Translations under genes and position numbers: made by a program
The notes under the pieces: model-generated
What the model saw: the letters and a program-made list of their open reading frames with translations, nothing else
Told to the model about the DNA's origin: nothing
The model's database searches: none
From: Paeniglutamicibacter quisquiliarum
GTDB taxonomy: Bacteria > Actinomycetota > Actinomycetes > Actinomycetales > Micrococcaceae
Reading direction: 5' to 3'
DNA: 64,000 bases
Assembly (NCBI RefSeq): GCF_019084045.1
Contig: NZ_JAHRED010000003.1
Location: 248,001-312,000 of the forward strand
Shown here: piece after piece, positions 43,349 to 54,881 of the stretch
Position numbering within the stretch: position 1 is the first letter of the stretch
Layout: every line of letters starts with the position of its first letter

Positions 43349-43458
43349 ACCCGGTGAGAGATGCCTCGGGAGCACCGGAACAACCAGCCCCCGGGGAGTC
43401 CCTGGCCCCCCAGGCAACGGGGGCCCAAGTCCCGCCCCCAAGTGTTAGGAATTGCATC

Positions 43459-43986
43459 ATGTACCCGAAGAACCACACGAAGACCGCCGCCGCGGCACTG
43501 TTCCTCGGCGCAGCGCTGCTGCTGTCGGGTTGCGCAGACACCACCCCGCCGGGGCAAAGCCCCGCCGCCACGTCGCCCGGGACCGGTGGTGCATACGAGG
43601 CACCGGCACCCAGCGCCTCCGACACGGCCATGGCCGCCGCGGACCTGAAGACCGCGGAAACCAGCCTGGGCACCGTGGTGGTGGACGGCAAGGGCATGAC
43701 CCTGTACTACTTCACCAAGGACACCAAGGGCACCACCACCAGTGCGTGCACCGGCGAGTGCCTGGATGCCTGGCCGATCGCCGTGGCCACGGGCGACACC
43801 CCCGTGGTCGAGGGCGTCACCGGGGAGGTCGGAACCATCGACAGTCCCGACGGATCCAAACAGCTGACGCTCAACGGCATGCCGCTGTACTACTTCGCCA
43901 AGGACACCAAGCCCGGCGACGTGCTGGGCCAGGGCGTCAACGATGTCTGGTACGTGGCCTCGCCCGCGGGGGAGATGATCAAGTAA
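43459..43986 (+). CDS. secreted-repeat lipoprotein (COG4315 type)
   Basis: A 175-residue lipoprotein with lipobox LSGC (Cys25). Two COG4315-like repeats follow the linker. The first contains VVDGKGMTLYYFTKDT with CTGECLDAWP; the second contains LNGMPLYYFAKDTKPGDVLGQG, ending DVWYVASPAGE. Such proteins sit outside the membrane, commonly near ECF sigma/anti-sigma pairs, and may sense or buffer redox or metal stress (unproven). TAGGAA precedes the ATG. It is divergent from the ECF operon and shares its promoter type. Confidence 0.87.
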   Translation: MYPKNHTKTAAAALFLGAALLLSGCADTTPPGQSPAATSPGTGGAYEAPAPSASDTAMAAADLKTAETSLGTVVVDGKGMTLYYFTKDTKGTTTSACTGECLDAWPIAVATGDTPVVEGVTGEVGTIDSPDGSKQLTLNGMPLYYFAKDTKPGDVLGQGVNDVWYVASPAGEMIK

Positions 43987-44074
43987 CACCGGAGCCATCC
44001 AGGAAGTCCGCCGCCAGGGTGCGGGATAAGATGGGCATTGCACCCCCTCAATTTCCGCACCCTGGGAGACTTTT

Positions 44075-45742
44075 GTGAGCCAGATTGTCCTTGATCGCGT
44101 CCCGCTTCGCCGGGCCCTGATTTCCGTCTACGACAAGAGTGGTCTGGAGGAGCTGGCAGCGGGCCTGCACGCGGCCGGCGTCGCACTGGTCTCCACCGGT
44201 TCCACCGCCAAGCGCATTGCCGCTGCCGGGATCCCGGTCACCGAGGTCGAGGAAGTCACCGGTTCCCCGGAGATGCTTGACGGCCGCGTCAAGACCCTGC
44301 ACCCGCGCGTGCACGGCGGCATCCTGGCCGACCGCCGCGTCCCGGAGCACATGAAGACCCTTGAGGACATGCAGATCGAGGCCTTCGACCTGGTCGTGGT
44401 GAACCTCTACCCGTTCGTCGACACCGTGCGCTCCGGCGCCGCGATGGACGACGTCGTGGAGCAGATCGACATCGGCGGACCGGCCATGGTGCGTTCGGCG
44501 GCCAAGAACCACGCCGCCGTGTCCATCGTCGTGGACCCTGCCTACTACTCCGAGGTCATCGCGGCGGCCTCGGCCGGCGGCTTCGACCTCAAGTCCCGCC
44601 AGCGCCTGGCCGCCAAGGCCTTCGCGCACACCGCGGCCTACGACACCGCGGTCGCCTCCTGGACCGCCGCCCAGTTCCTCGACGAGGACGGCGACGGCGT
44701 CATCGACTGGCCCGCATACTCGGGCCTGGCCCTTGAACGCTCCGAGGTCCTGCGCTACGGCGAAAACCCGCACCAGCAGGCGGCGCTCTACGTCGACAAG
44801 GCGGCCCCGTCGGGCATCGCCCAGGCCGACCAGCTGCACGGCAAGGCCATGAGCTACAACAACTACGTCGACGCCGACGCCGCGCTGCGCGCCGCCTTCG
44901 ACTTCGACGCCCCGGCCGTTGCCGTCATCAAGCACGCCAACCCGTGCGGCGTCGCCGTGGCTTCGGCAGATGCGGCCGACCCGATCGCCGACGCGCACGC
45001 CAAGGCCCACGCCACCGACCCGCTCTCGGCCTTCGGCGGCGTCATCGCCGCCAACCGCACCGTGACCGCCGGGATGGCCAACACCGTCAAGGACATCTTC
45101 ACCGAGGTCGTCATCGCCCCGGCCTTCGAACCCGAAGCAGTGGAGATCCTCTCCAAGAAGAAGAACATCCGCCTGCTGGCACTGCCCGAGGGCTACGGCC
45201 GCTACCCGGCAGAAATCCGGCAGGTTTCCGGCGGCGTGCTGGTCCAGGTCTCCGACAAGGTCGACGCCGACGGCGACAACCCGGCGAACTGGACCCTTGC
45301 CGCCGGCGAGGCAGCCGACGAGGCAACGCTCGCCGACCTGGCCTTCGCCTGGACCGCAGTGCGTGCCGCGAAGTCCAACGCCATCCTGCTGGCCAACAAC
45401 GGCGCCGCAGTGGGCATCGGCATGGGCCAGGTCAACCGCGTGGATTCCTGCAAGCTTGCGGTCGAGCGCGCCAACACCCTGGGCGTCACCGTCGAGTCCA
45501 CCGTGGATGCAGCCGGCGGAGCCGCGGGTGCCGAGGGCACCTCGGCGGAACGCGCCCGCGGCGCGGTTGCTGCCTCGGATGCGTTCTTCCCGTTTGCGGA
45601 CGGACTGCAGATCCTGCTGGATGCCGGCGTGCGCGCCGTGGTGCAGCCCGGCGGTTCGGTTCGCGACGAGGAAGTCATCGCCGCTGCCAACGCCGCGGGC
45701 ATCACCATGTACTTCACCGGTGCACGCCACTTCTTCCACTAG
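44075..45742 (+). CDS. purH: bifunctional AICAR formyltransferase/IMP cyclohydrolase
   Basis: A 555-residue enzyme for the last two steps of IMP synthesis. The N-terminal MGS-like cyclohydrolase domain has [26 protein letters not shown] and [16 protein letters not shown]. The C-terminal AICAR transformylase has [12 protein letters not shown] and the catalytic KHANPCGVA, and closes with HPAT-like GARHFFH. GTG start with GGGAG 8 nt upstream. A strong terminator follows. Its usual neighbour purN is 10.7 kb upstream. Confidence 0.95.
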   Translation: MSQIVLDRVPLRRALISVYDKSGLEELAAGLHAAGVALVSTGSTAKRIAAAGIPVTEVEEVTGSPEMLDGRVKTLHPRVHGGILADRRVPEHMKTLEDMQIEAFDLVVVNLYPFVDTVRSGAAMDDVVEQIDIGGPAMVRSAAKNHAAVSIVVDPAYYSEVIAAASAGGFDLKSRQRLAAKAFAHTAAYDTAVASWTAAQFLDEDGDGVIDWPAYSGLALERSEVLRYGENPHQQAALYVDKAAPSGIAQADQLHGKAMSYNNYVDADAALRAAFDFDAPAVAVIKHANPCGVAVASADAADPIADAHAKAHATDPLSAFGGVIAANRTVTAGMANTVKDIFTEVVIAPAFEPEAVEILSKKKNIRLLALPEGYGRYPAEIRQVSGGVLVQVSDKVDADGDNPANWTLAAGEAADEATLADLAFAWTAVRAAKSNAILLANNGAAVGIGMGQVNRVDSCKLAVERANTLGVTVESTVDAAGGAAGAEGTSAERARGAVAASDAFFPFADGLQILLDAGVRAVVQPGGSVRDEEVIAAANAAGITMYFTGARHFFH

Positions 45743-45756
45743 GAACTGGTGATCCG

Positions 45757-45808
45757 GCTGCCGTCGGCGTTCCCCCCACCGGGAGCGCCGACGGCAGCTT
45801 TCTGTTTT
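45757..45808 (+). terminator. purH terminator
   Basis: GCTGCCGTCGGCG (45757-45769) pairs perfectly with CGCCGACGGCAGC (45786-45798) around a 16-nt loop, followed by TTTCTGTTTT. Textbook intrinsic terminator. Confidence 0.9.
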
Positions 45809-45994
45809 AATCGCTGCCGGGCCATTTTGCGGGCGGGGCCCCAAGGGACGTCCACCGGCGAAACTTCAACGACGCCGTCATTTGCCCCTGAGACGACTGC
45901 ACTTTTCATCCATGGTCCCCTGCACTGCAATTGCCCGTGCGCAAATGGAATGCGATCCGGCCAGTCGTTGGCCCAGGGGTACGTGGGCCGGGGC

Positions 45995-46813
45995 TCAGTA
46001 CAGGAAAATCGGCAGCCAGTCGCGGTTGTGCGCGTGCACCAGCACGAGGAACAAGACGAAGTCGAAGATCAAGTGCACCGAGACGACATAGGTCAACGAC
46101 TTGGTCAGCTTGAAGGTGTAGCCCTGCAACAGGGCGAAGGGAAACGTCAAGAGCGGACCCCAGGCCTGGTAGCCGATCTCCCACAGAAACGATGAGAAGA
46201 CCACCGCCTGCAGGATGTTGGCGAGCCAGTCCGGAAAGTGCTGCCGCAGCAGCGTGAAGGTGGTGCAGATGAAGAACAGCTCATCCCAGATGCCAACGGC
46301 ATTCACTCCCAGAAAGAGCCGCCAGAAGATGGTGGGATCCGATGCGTCAGGCCAGTTGTGGAAGACCCCCGTGCCGATCAGGTACATCGGCAAAATCAGG
46401 TACCCAAGGGCGACAACACCGAGCAGGTACAGCTTGGCAGCCAACGGCCATTTGCGTCCGGTGTTCACCGGAAACTTGATGATCTCTTCGCGGTAAATAA
46501 ACCGCGAGGCCAGCCACGGCAGCAGCACCGCCAACGCGAGCGCACCACCCATCAGGATCATGTGCTGGATGCTCAAATCGGCATTTAGCGGAACAAGGCT
46601 GATGATCGCCAGTCCCGCCGCGATGAGGGCAAGGTGGCGTGCGAGCCTGCGGTCGATAACTGCCGCCGTGAGCAGGCTCAAGGCGAGCAGGCCGTAACCC
46701 GCCGGGTCGTTGCCAACGCCAAAAAGCAGCACTCCGGAGGTCGAGAGCAGCGCTGCCGGCAGCACTTTCCAACTGAGGGCGGTACGGGGCGGATCAGCCA
46801 GGATCGGTCTCAC
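45995..46813 (-). CDS. CPBP-like (CAAX protease family) membrane protein, degenerate motifs
   Basis: A 272-residue protein with about eight TM helices. The region WDELFFICTTFTLLRQ, then FSSFLWEIGYQ, then HLIFDFVLF has the order of the three CPBP protease motifs. The first lacks a perfect EExxxR, and the second has Trp-Glu where a His is expected, so catalysis is doubtful. The start is taken as GTG 46813; the open frame extends 88 codons further but that part looks non-coding. Confidence 0.55.
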   Translation of the reverse strand: MRPILADPPRTALSWKVLPAALLSTSGVLLFGVGNDPAGYGLLALSLLTAAVIDRRLARHLALIAAGLAIISLVPLNADLSIQHMILMGGALALAVLLPWLASRFIYREEIIKFPVNTGRKWPLAAKLYLLGVVALGYLILPMYLIGTGVFHNWPDASDPTIFWRLFLGVNAVGIWDELFFICTTFTLLRQHFPDWLANILQAVVFSSFLWEIGYQAWGPLLTFPFALLQGYTFKLTKSLTYVVSVHLIFDFVLFLVLVHAHNRDWLPIFLY

Positions 46814-47170
46814 ACCACCAGCATGCCAGCACCGCCCGCCGCACAAAAGCATTGACGCCGCACTTGGCCGAGCCCGACCAAAACGTGTCGTCATCGAGGG
46901 ACATGCCCATCTGCAGGGTCCTGCCACCTGATCGCCGCACGGGACAGAAGCCGTGCCCGGCATCGCGGACACGTTGCCGCCGGCCATGGAACCACCGGGA
47001 GCCACACGGCAGACCACGCAGAACCCGGTCAGGCCATCGCCCCCTGCGCCGGCTTCGAGCCACATTGCATCCGTCAAAGGACCCTCGCGGCCGCCCCCTT
47101 AGGAAAAGGGAGCAGATCCCGCGCTAGGCAGAGATGGTCGAGTCCGCCACAGGCTGGCGTGACTCTGTCG
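46814..47170. other. intergenic region, no gene recognised
   Basis: These 357 bases lie upstream of the CPBP-like gene and past the 3' end of the M23 gene. No terminator, RNA or supported frame was seen; the upstream extension of the CPBP-like frame has no motif. Confidence 0.4.
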
Positions 47171-48208
47171 TTATAGCCAGCCCTCCGGGTTGACCCACTT
47201 GCCGTTGACGATGACCTCGAGGTGCAAATGCGGCCCGGTGGAATTGCCCGTGCTGCCCGCAAGGGAGACGGTTTCGCCCGTCTGGACCTTCTGGCCCACG
47301 GACACCTTGAGAGCCGAGTTGTGGTTGTAGCTGGTGTGCAGCCCGTTGCCGTGGTCGATCTCCACTCGGAAGCCGGAGTGTCCGGCCCATTCGGCCTGCA
47401 CCACGGTGCCGGCGGCGGTGGCCTTGATGGGCGTTCCCATGGGAACGGCGTAGTCCAGGCCGTTGTGGTTCATGTAGCCGGGGCCCGTCGGGTTCTTGCG
47501 GAAACCGAAGCGCGACGTCAACCGGATGCTGTCCACCGGCTGGGCGAGCCGGGTGACTTTTCCGGCGGAAGCGGCGGCGGCGGGTGCCGGCTTCTCTTCC
47601 GTGGTGACTTTCCCGGCGGCAGCTGTGGTGACGGGTGCAGGCTTTTCCTTCTTGACGTACTTGCTGGTCACCGAGGCGCGCTTGACCGTGAGCTTGTCGT
47701 TGGCCGGGGCCCTGACATCTGCGACAGCGGTCTGCGCGACGCGCTGGGGCTCCGGGACAACTTCCGCATCTTCCTGTGCGGGGGCGGCGGCGAATGCCAG
47801 GCCGGACACGGCGGCGACCGCGGCGAGCTTGTGCACTAGCCCGAGGCGGGGGCGCTTGGTGCGCGCCGCGAACTTCAGGTCGTTGTGCAGCTCGTCGGCT
47901 TCGGCAGGCATCGCCTGCGGTACCGACTGTGCGACAGATGCGGAAGGGATGACGGGGGCAGCGCTGGATGCCGCGTCCGGGGAGGCTCCATAGCGCAGGC
48001 CGGCGACAAAACGGCGGCCGGTGTACTGCGTTGCATCCTGGGCCTCGACGGCATCCGGGACCGCGCCTAGTGCGCGTCGGCCGGGACGTCGGGAAGTGAT
48101 TTCGCCGTTCAATGCGGTGTCCACCGTCTGCTCTGGTGAACCGTTGGCAGGCGAAGCGTCAACTGGGCTGGGCGCGCGGCGGCGCCCGGAATTAAAGTGC
48201 TGGGTCAA
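47171..48208 (-). CDS. M23-family cell-wall endopeptidase under a c-di-AMP riboswitch
   Basis: A 345-residue protein. Residues 1-115 are polar and charged, a TM/signal-anchor is at about 120-140 (LAAVAAVSGLAFAAAPAQ), then a Lys/Ala-rich linker leads to the LytM domain (about 225-345). That domain has HNGLDYAVPMGTPI and GPHLHLEV (zinc His/Asp and catalytic His). It would cut peptidoglycan cross-bridges. I choose TTG 48208 because AGAGGT lies 5 nt upstream; the ATG at 48223 abuts the riboswitch without a site. Control by c-di-AMP fits a role in wall turnover. Confidence 0.85.
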   Translation of the reverse strand: MTQHFNSGRRRAPSPVDASPANGSPEQTVDTALNGEITSRRPGRRALGAVPDAVEAQDATQYTGRRFVAGLRYGASPDAASSAAPVIPSASVAQSVPQAMPAEADELHNDLKFAARTKRPRLGLVHKLAAVAAVSGLAFAAAPAQEDAEVVPEPQRVAQTAVADVRAPANDKLTVKRASVTSKYVKKEKPAPVTTAAAGKVTTEEKPAPAAAASAGKVTRLAQPVDSIRLTSRFGFRKNPTGPGYMNHNGLDYAVPMGTPIKATAAGTVVQAEWAGHSGFRVEIDHGNGLHTSYNHNSALKVSVGQKVQTGETVSLAGSTGNSTGPHLHLEVIVNGKWVNPEGWL

Positions 48209-48226
48209 ATGATTACCTCTCATGTA

Positions 48227-48400
48227 TCGCCTGCGAAGTTAGCTGTCGGATTCGAGTCATGAGATCAACTCGGCCGAGCCCGCCTGGACGGACTCCGCTT
48301 CACCCCAAGATCCGTGGTCCAAGACCAGGATCGGTTGAATGGGTCCTCCGCCCCTACCGGGAATTCTTGCTCCGCGATCCGCCGGTAGGGTTCTGCGAAC
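48227..48400 (-). ncRNA. c-di-AMP riboswitch (ydaO-yuaA type)
   Basis: On the minus strand the order of conserved blocks is GGGGCGGAGGACCCA, TTGGGGTGAAGC and GAATCCGACAGCTAACTTCG-CAGGCG. These are the invariant parts of the ydaO/yuaA (RF00379) fold. It lies directly before the M23 peptidase gene, the usual actinobacterial setting. Ends are approximate. Binding of c-di-AMP normally switches such genes off. Confidence 0.85.
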
Positions 48401-48440
48401 CGGATCGGGACTGGGTTGCGTAAGTGCAACCTGACCTAAA

Positions 48441-48470
48441 ACCCTACGGGGGCATATGCAAAAGTTACAA
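48441..48470 (-). promoter_or_regulatory. promoter of the riboswitch/M23 transcript
   Basis: On the minus strand TTGTAA (48470-48465), 18 bp, TAGGGT (48446-48441), just upstream of the riboswitch. A GTTGC-ACTTA-GCAAC type hairpin lies between it and the aptamer. Confidence 0.5.
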
Positions 48471-49069
48471 TTTCGTTATCAATCCATGCGGCGGACAAAC
48501 ACGCGGGCCCAGACGTCGGTCGGGAGCTCCAGCGCGCCCTCGATCCCTGCGCCCGGATAATGTTGTAGGATCAACCTTTTTCGTGGTGACTAGGCCCCCG
48601 GGCGAAATGCCGCACTCGTTGGGCTGCGCCAGCGACGCGGGTTCCACCCGGTTGATTTTGGCCGCATGGGCGCGCGGGACTGCATCGTAGAAGTGATCAA
48701 GAATACGGTGGTTCCGGGTCTGCAGCGGTGCTGATGCCCCCCATTCACGTTGGTCGACGGGCCGAACGGCCCACAAATTGAGCAGAGTCATGGCACTGCG
48801 TGGAAGAGATGGCCCGCAGTCAGGGGCTGAGGCCAGGATCCCAGGGATGTGAGCAATGGACAGCGGCGACTTGGACGGAGGCAAGGGCTCGGAACATGGG
48901 TTCCAGAGGGCCCGACGCCAGAGCCGACCTTCCCATGCTTGGGACCGATGGTTCCCGGAGCCGAGCCACTAGTCGTGGGTGCATGGTCGCCTCGGGGATA
49001 TGCTGACTCATGATTGGCACGTGCCCTACCGCAAGCAGGCGGCACTCCTCTCATCACCAGGAGCAGACA
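48471..49069. other. gene-poor interval, no gene supported
   Basis: About 600 bases. Frames on both strands (for example 48465-48884 minus) lack ribosome sites and family motifs. No tRNA or other RNA fold was recognised. Confidence 0.4.
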
Positions 49070-49990
49070 ATGCCGAATTCCCCCTTCGCGTACTTGCAGA
49101 GGGTTCATGCAGAGCGACTTGCAAAGGCTGCCCGCCGCCTCGGCCGGCTTGAACCACCTTCCGATGGGTTGGGCGTTCACCGACCCCTCGCCCGAGTGCG
49201 CCGCACGCCGTTGGCAGGTGCCAGTGCCGTGCTGACAGCGGTAATGGGCGCGGTACTGGTCGTGTCAGGGCAGCCGGATTATGTTGACCGGTTCGCCCCG
49301 GTCTGGGCCCCGCTGGTGGGTGGCGTCCTGGTCCTCCTTGCATCCGCATCGGTCCGGTATTGCAAGCCACTGTGTGTTTTGGCAACGGTGTTCCTGGGGC
49401 CGCCCGCTGTCGCTCTCGTGTTCCACCTGCTGCGCGCGGTGGGGGCAATCCCCTTACCGATGGACCTGTTTTCGATGCTGATGTCCCTCGCGGCCACCGC
49501 CACGATCATTGCCGCATGGGTCCAGTGGCGCCCGCTGCGCACGGTCGCCGGCTTTCCCTTGGAGACTCCCAAGTGGGTTGCCCTGCTCGGCATTGGCGTT
49601 GCCCTGGTTTATCCCGGCCTCAAGACCCTGTGGGTTGCAGGCGGAAAGTGGCTGGCGCCCGAGGGCTCCCACGCAGTGGATGGGGCCTATCTTGCGCCGG
49701 TGGGACTTGCCGTGATCGGGACTGCGGCGACGGTGGTGGCCTTGCGGTGGTGGCGGCGCGATGCCCCGCGGTGGGCACACCCCACTGCGGCTGCCGGTGG
49801 CCTGACGCTGATTGGGCTCGGCACGGCTGGTCTCCACTCATCGCTTGCCCACGAGTTGGCCGAAGGTCCCTTGCTCGGTGTGCTGGTCTACGGAGGGTGG
49901 CTGATCTGGGGACTGGCGACACTTGGAGTCGCAGCACGTTTGTCGCACCGCCGCACGGACCCAAGCCCGACATCTACGACTGCGGGATGA
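49070..49990 (+). CDS. hypothetical polytopic membrane protein
   Basis: A 306-residue protein with a basic N-terminal segment (about 50 residues) and about eight TM helices, including VLTAVMGAVLVVSG, GVLVLLASASVRYC and GGWLIWGLATLGVA. AGGAG lies 6 nt before the ATG. It stands between a gene-poor interval and the DHA2 exporter. No family recognised. Confidence 0.65.
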   Translation: MPNSPFAYLQRVHAERLAKAARRLGRLEPPSDGLGVHRPLARVRRTPLAGASAVLTAVMGAVLVVSGQPDYVDRFAPVWAPLVGGVLVLLASASVRYCKPLCVLATVFLGPPAVALVFHLLRAVGAIPLPMDLFSMLMSLAATATIIAAWVQWRPLRTVAGFPLETPKWVALLGIGVALVYPGLKTLWVAGGKWLAPEGSHAVDGAYLAPVGLAVIGTAATVVALRWWRRDAPRWAHPTAAAGGLTLIGLGTAGLHSSLAHELAEGPLLGVLVYGGWLIWGLATLGVAARLSHRRTDPSPTSTTAG

Positions 49991-50156
49991 CTGCCGAACG
50001 ATGCAGTTCGCGGGCTGCGCACGGCCGTCCCTTCGGGATTCCAGGTCGGCGGCCGGCGTCGGGATGGGATAAAGGCCTGGCGGTCCGGGTGCAGCAAGGC
50101 CCCCGGGCGATCAATTCGCCTGGGGGGCCAGTGCCTGGTGCTTGCCGGGGGAACCC

Positions 50157-51617
50157 CTAGCGCCGCTTGTCCACCTTGACGAAGAACGAGATTCCCAGGC
50201 CGATGGTGGCCAGAATGGCGCCGATGATGAAGGCCACGTGCGCGCCGGAGAACAGGGCGTGGGCCAGATCGGAACCCTTCTCAAGCTTTGCCGCCGAGAG
50301 CAGGGACATGACGGTCACGAAGATCGTGGTGCCGATGGCGCCGCCGAGCTGCTGGCCGGTGTTGAAGATGGCCGAGCCATGGCCGTAGAGGCGGGGCTCG
50401 ACGGTCGCCAGGGCCGATGACATCAGGCCGGTCATCAGCAGCGCCAGGCCGATGGAGAAGACGATGTGGTTGATCATGAACATCCACAGCGCGGTGTCCG
50501 AATCCACCGTGACATACAGCCACTGGCCCAGGGCAAGCATGGCCGCACCCGGAATGAGGACCGGGCGGGGGCCGAAGCGGTCGTAGATGCGGCCGAAGAT
50601 CGGAGCGACCACTGCCTGGGCAAGCCCGCCGGGCAACAGCATCATGCCGATGGACAGCGTGCTGATGCCGGCACCGGACTCGAGGATGATCGGGAGCATG
50701 ACGATGGTGCCCAGCAAGGTGCCCATGGCGATCATGATCATCACCACGGAGAAGGTGAAGGTGCGTGCCTTGAACGGGGTGAGGTTCAGCAGTTCCCTGC
50801 CATCGCGGGTCAGGCGCACCTGGCGCTTGATGAACAGGGCGAGGGAGACCAGGCCGACGGCGAAGGAAGCGACGGTCACGGGCAGGTTCTCGCCGGCATG
50901 CTCAAGGCTGGAGATGCCGTAGACCAGGAACCCGAAGGCCAGCGCGGAGAGCACGACCGAGGGGACATCGAGCGGAACCCTGCGTGCCTGCGTGGGTAGC
51001 TTGATGAAGACGATGCCAAGGACCAGGATGGCCACCGACAGTGGCGCCATGAGGATGAAGATGTAGTGCCAGGTGAAGGCGTTGACGATCGCGCCGGACA
51101 CCGTGGGGCCGATGGCCGGGCCGACGGAGATGACGATCGAGTTCAAGCCCATGATGGCTCCGCGTTTGTGCACGGGAACCAGCTGAAGGGTCGTGGTCAT
51201 CAGCAGCGGCAGCACGATTGCGGTGCCGATGGCCTGGATGATGCGGGCCACCAGCAGGACGGCGAAGCTCGGCGCGAAGACCGCGAGCAGCGTGCCGACC
51301 AGGAAGCTGGAGAGCGCGAAGATGAACAGGCTTCGGGAGCTGAAGCGCTGCAGCAGGTAGCCGGTGGTCGGGATGACAACGGACATGGTCAGCAGGAAGC
51401 CGGTGGTCAGCCACTGTCCGGCGGCGGCGGAGACCGAAAGGTCCGCCATGATCGCCGGGAGGGCCACGCTGAGCACGGTTTCGTTCAGGATCATCAGGAA
51501 GGCGGCAAGTGCCAGGGAGCCGATGATGCCGACGAGTTGCCTGGTGGGCAGTGTTGGCGGGGTCTGGCGGGCAGGGGCCGCCGGCGGGGAAATCGTGTCT
51601 TCTGTGGACATGGCCAT
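50157..51617 (-). CDS. DHA2-family MFS drug exporter (EmrB/LfrA/QacA type)
   Basis: A 486-residue, 14-TM MFS protein. It has LNETVLSVALPAIMADLSVSAAAGQWLTTGFLLT in TM1-2 (the DHA2 start), RIIQAIGTAIVLPLLMTT in TM4 and the antiporter motif GPAIGPTVSGAIV in TM5. It would expel cationic drugs in exchange for protons. AGAGG precedes the ATG. Divergent from a TetR gene with twin operators between. Confidence 0.9.
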   Translation of the reverse strand: MAMSTEDTISPPAAPARQTPPTLPTRQLVGIIGSLALAAFLMILNETVLSVALPAIMADLSVSAAAGQWLTTGFLLTMSVVIPTTGYLLQRFSSRSLFIFALSSFLVGTLLAVFAPSFAVLLVARIIQAIGTAIVLPLLMTTTLQLVPVHKRGAIMGLNSIVISVGPAIGPTVSGAIVNAFTWHYIFILMAPLSVAILVLGIVFIKLPTQARRVPLDVPSVVLSALAFGFLVYGISSLEHAGENLPVTVASFAVGLVSLALFIKRQVRLTRDGRELLNLTPFKARTFTFSVVMIMIAMGTLLGTIVMLPIILESGAGISTLSIGMMLLPGGLAQAVVAPIFGRIYDRFGPRPVLIPGAAMLALGQWLYVTVDSDTALWMFMINHIVFSIGLALLMTGLMSSALATVEPRLYGHGSAIFNTGQQLGGAIGTTIFVTVMSLLSAAKLEKGSDLAHALFSGAHVAFIIGAILATIGLGISFFVKVDKRR

Positions 51618-51658
51618 CGGAAGCTACCTCTTCTGTAAGATTCGAACGACTAAAATCA

Positions 51659-51706
51659 TGTCACGGTCTGACACCTTTGGTAAGTTAAAGCTGTCAGAGT
51701 GTGACA
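51659..51706. promoter_or_regulatory. twin TetR operators TGTCA-N5-TGACA
   Basis: Two 15-bp inverted repeats: TGTCA-CGGTC-TGACA (51659-51673) and TGTCA-GAGTG-TGACA (51692-51706). Their centres are 33 bp apart, three helical turns, so two dimers would lie on one face. They sit between the exporter and its divergent TetR gene. Confidence 0.75.
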
Positions 51707-51752
51707 TGAAATATACTTTGATGAGCCCCGCCCCCTGCCGGGGCGGACCTTC

Positions 51753-52358
51753 TTGCGAGAAAAGAGCCGAACCTTGGGTATCCGTGAAGAGCACCGCGCC
51801 CAGATGCTGCGCGAGATCCAGGGTGCCACGCTGGACCTCGTGGAGGAACAGGGCCTGGATGCCACGACGATCGGCGACATCGCCGCGCGCGTGGGCATTT
51901 CCGAGCGCACGGTCTTTCGCTACTACGGTTCAAAGGAACATGCGCTCATGCCCGGCCAGCAGAGCCTGATCGACACGCTGGTGTGCAGCGAAAGTGCCCA
52001 CGCCGAGGCCTCCGGAATCCTGGGGGACCTTCTGGCGGTGTGCCGTGAGCTCTTTGCGCTGGAGGTCGCACAGAGCGATTTCCGCAGGATTTCCCGCCTG
52101 ATGGTCCGGGAACCGGAGATGCTGCGGATTGTCGCGCGGCAGGAGCGGAACCTGGTGGAGGCCCTCAGTTCGGCGTTGGTCCAGCGGGGGCCGCTGAGCC
52201 CGATCCAGGCGCTCCTGGTTGCCGAAGTGGTCACCGCCGCCTGGCGTGTCGCCTGGCAGACTTTCGCCCGGCAGGAATTCGACGGCGTGGAGTCCGATCC
52301 GGTGGAACTCTTCGACGAAACCGTACGTGAGTTGGGGAGCCTGTTTCCTCGCGCGTGA
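51753..52358 (+). CDS. TetR-family regulator of the DHA2 exporter
   Basis: A 201-residue regulator. The N-terminal helix-turn-helix (about residues 25-65) reads ATLDLVEEQGLDATTIGDIAARVGISERTVFRYYGSKEHAL, followed by a helical ligand domain. Divergent from the exporter and next to the twin dyads, it most likely represses the exporter and itself until a substrate drug binds. TTG 51753 is used; TTG 51774 is possible. Confidence 0.87.
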   Translation: MREKSRTLGIREEHRAQMLREIQGATLDLVEEQGLDATTIGDIAARVGISERTVFRYYGSKEHALMPGQQSLIDTLVCSESAHAEASGILGDLLAVCRELFALEVAQSDFRRISRLMVREPEMLRIVARQERNLVEALSSALVQRGPLSPIQALLVAEVVTAAWRVAWQTFARQEFDGVESDPVELFDETVRELGSLFPRA

Positions 52359-52524
52359 GGCCCGGACCCCCGGAGTTCAGTTACGACGGGTTAACTTAAT
52401 GCGGATCGGCGGCCAGGGTGCCGGTTTCCCCGGCTTTTCGGGGCGAAACGGGGCCGGGGGAGAACGGGAGCCTCGCCACAAAAAGTGTCTGGACGCAGCA
52501 AATCGGGTAAGTTAGGGCTGTTGA

Positions 52525-54801
<2,277 letters not shown>

Positions 54802-54831
54802 TCCCTCCCCTTCCGCAAGGAAGCACGGCAG

Positions 54832-54863
54832 AGGCCGCCACGATCCTTCGATCGTGGCGGCCT
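54832..54863. terminator. shared terminator between icd and dgt
   Basis: AGGCCGCCACGATC (54832-54845) pairs perfectly with GATCGTGGCGGCCT (54850-54863) over a CTTC loop. It lies between two convergent genes and could serve both, though the T-runs are short. Confidence 0.75.
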
Positions 54864-54881
54864 TCGTCGGTTAACCGTGCC

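Noticed and set aside
48465-48884. 139-codon minus frame in the gene-poor interval
   Set aside because: No motif, no ribosome site, and it runs into the promoter of the riboswitch transcript.
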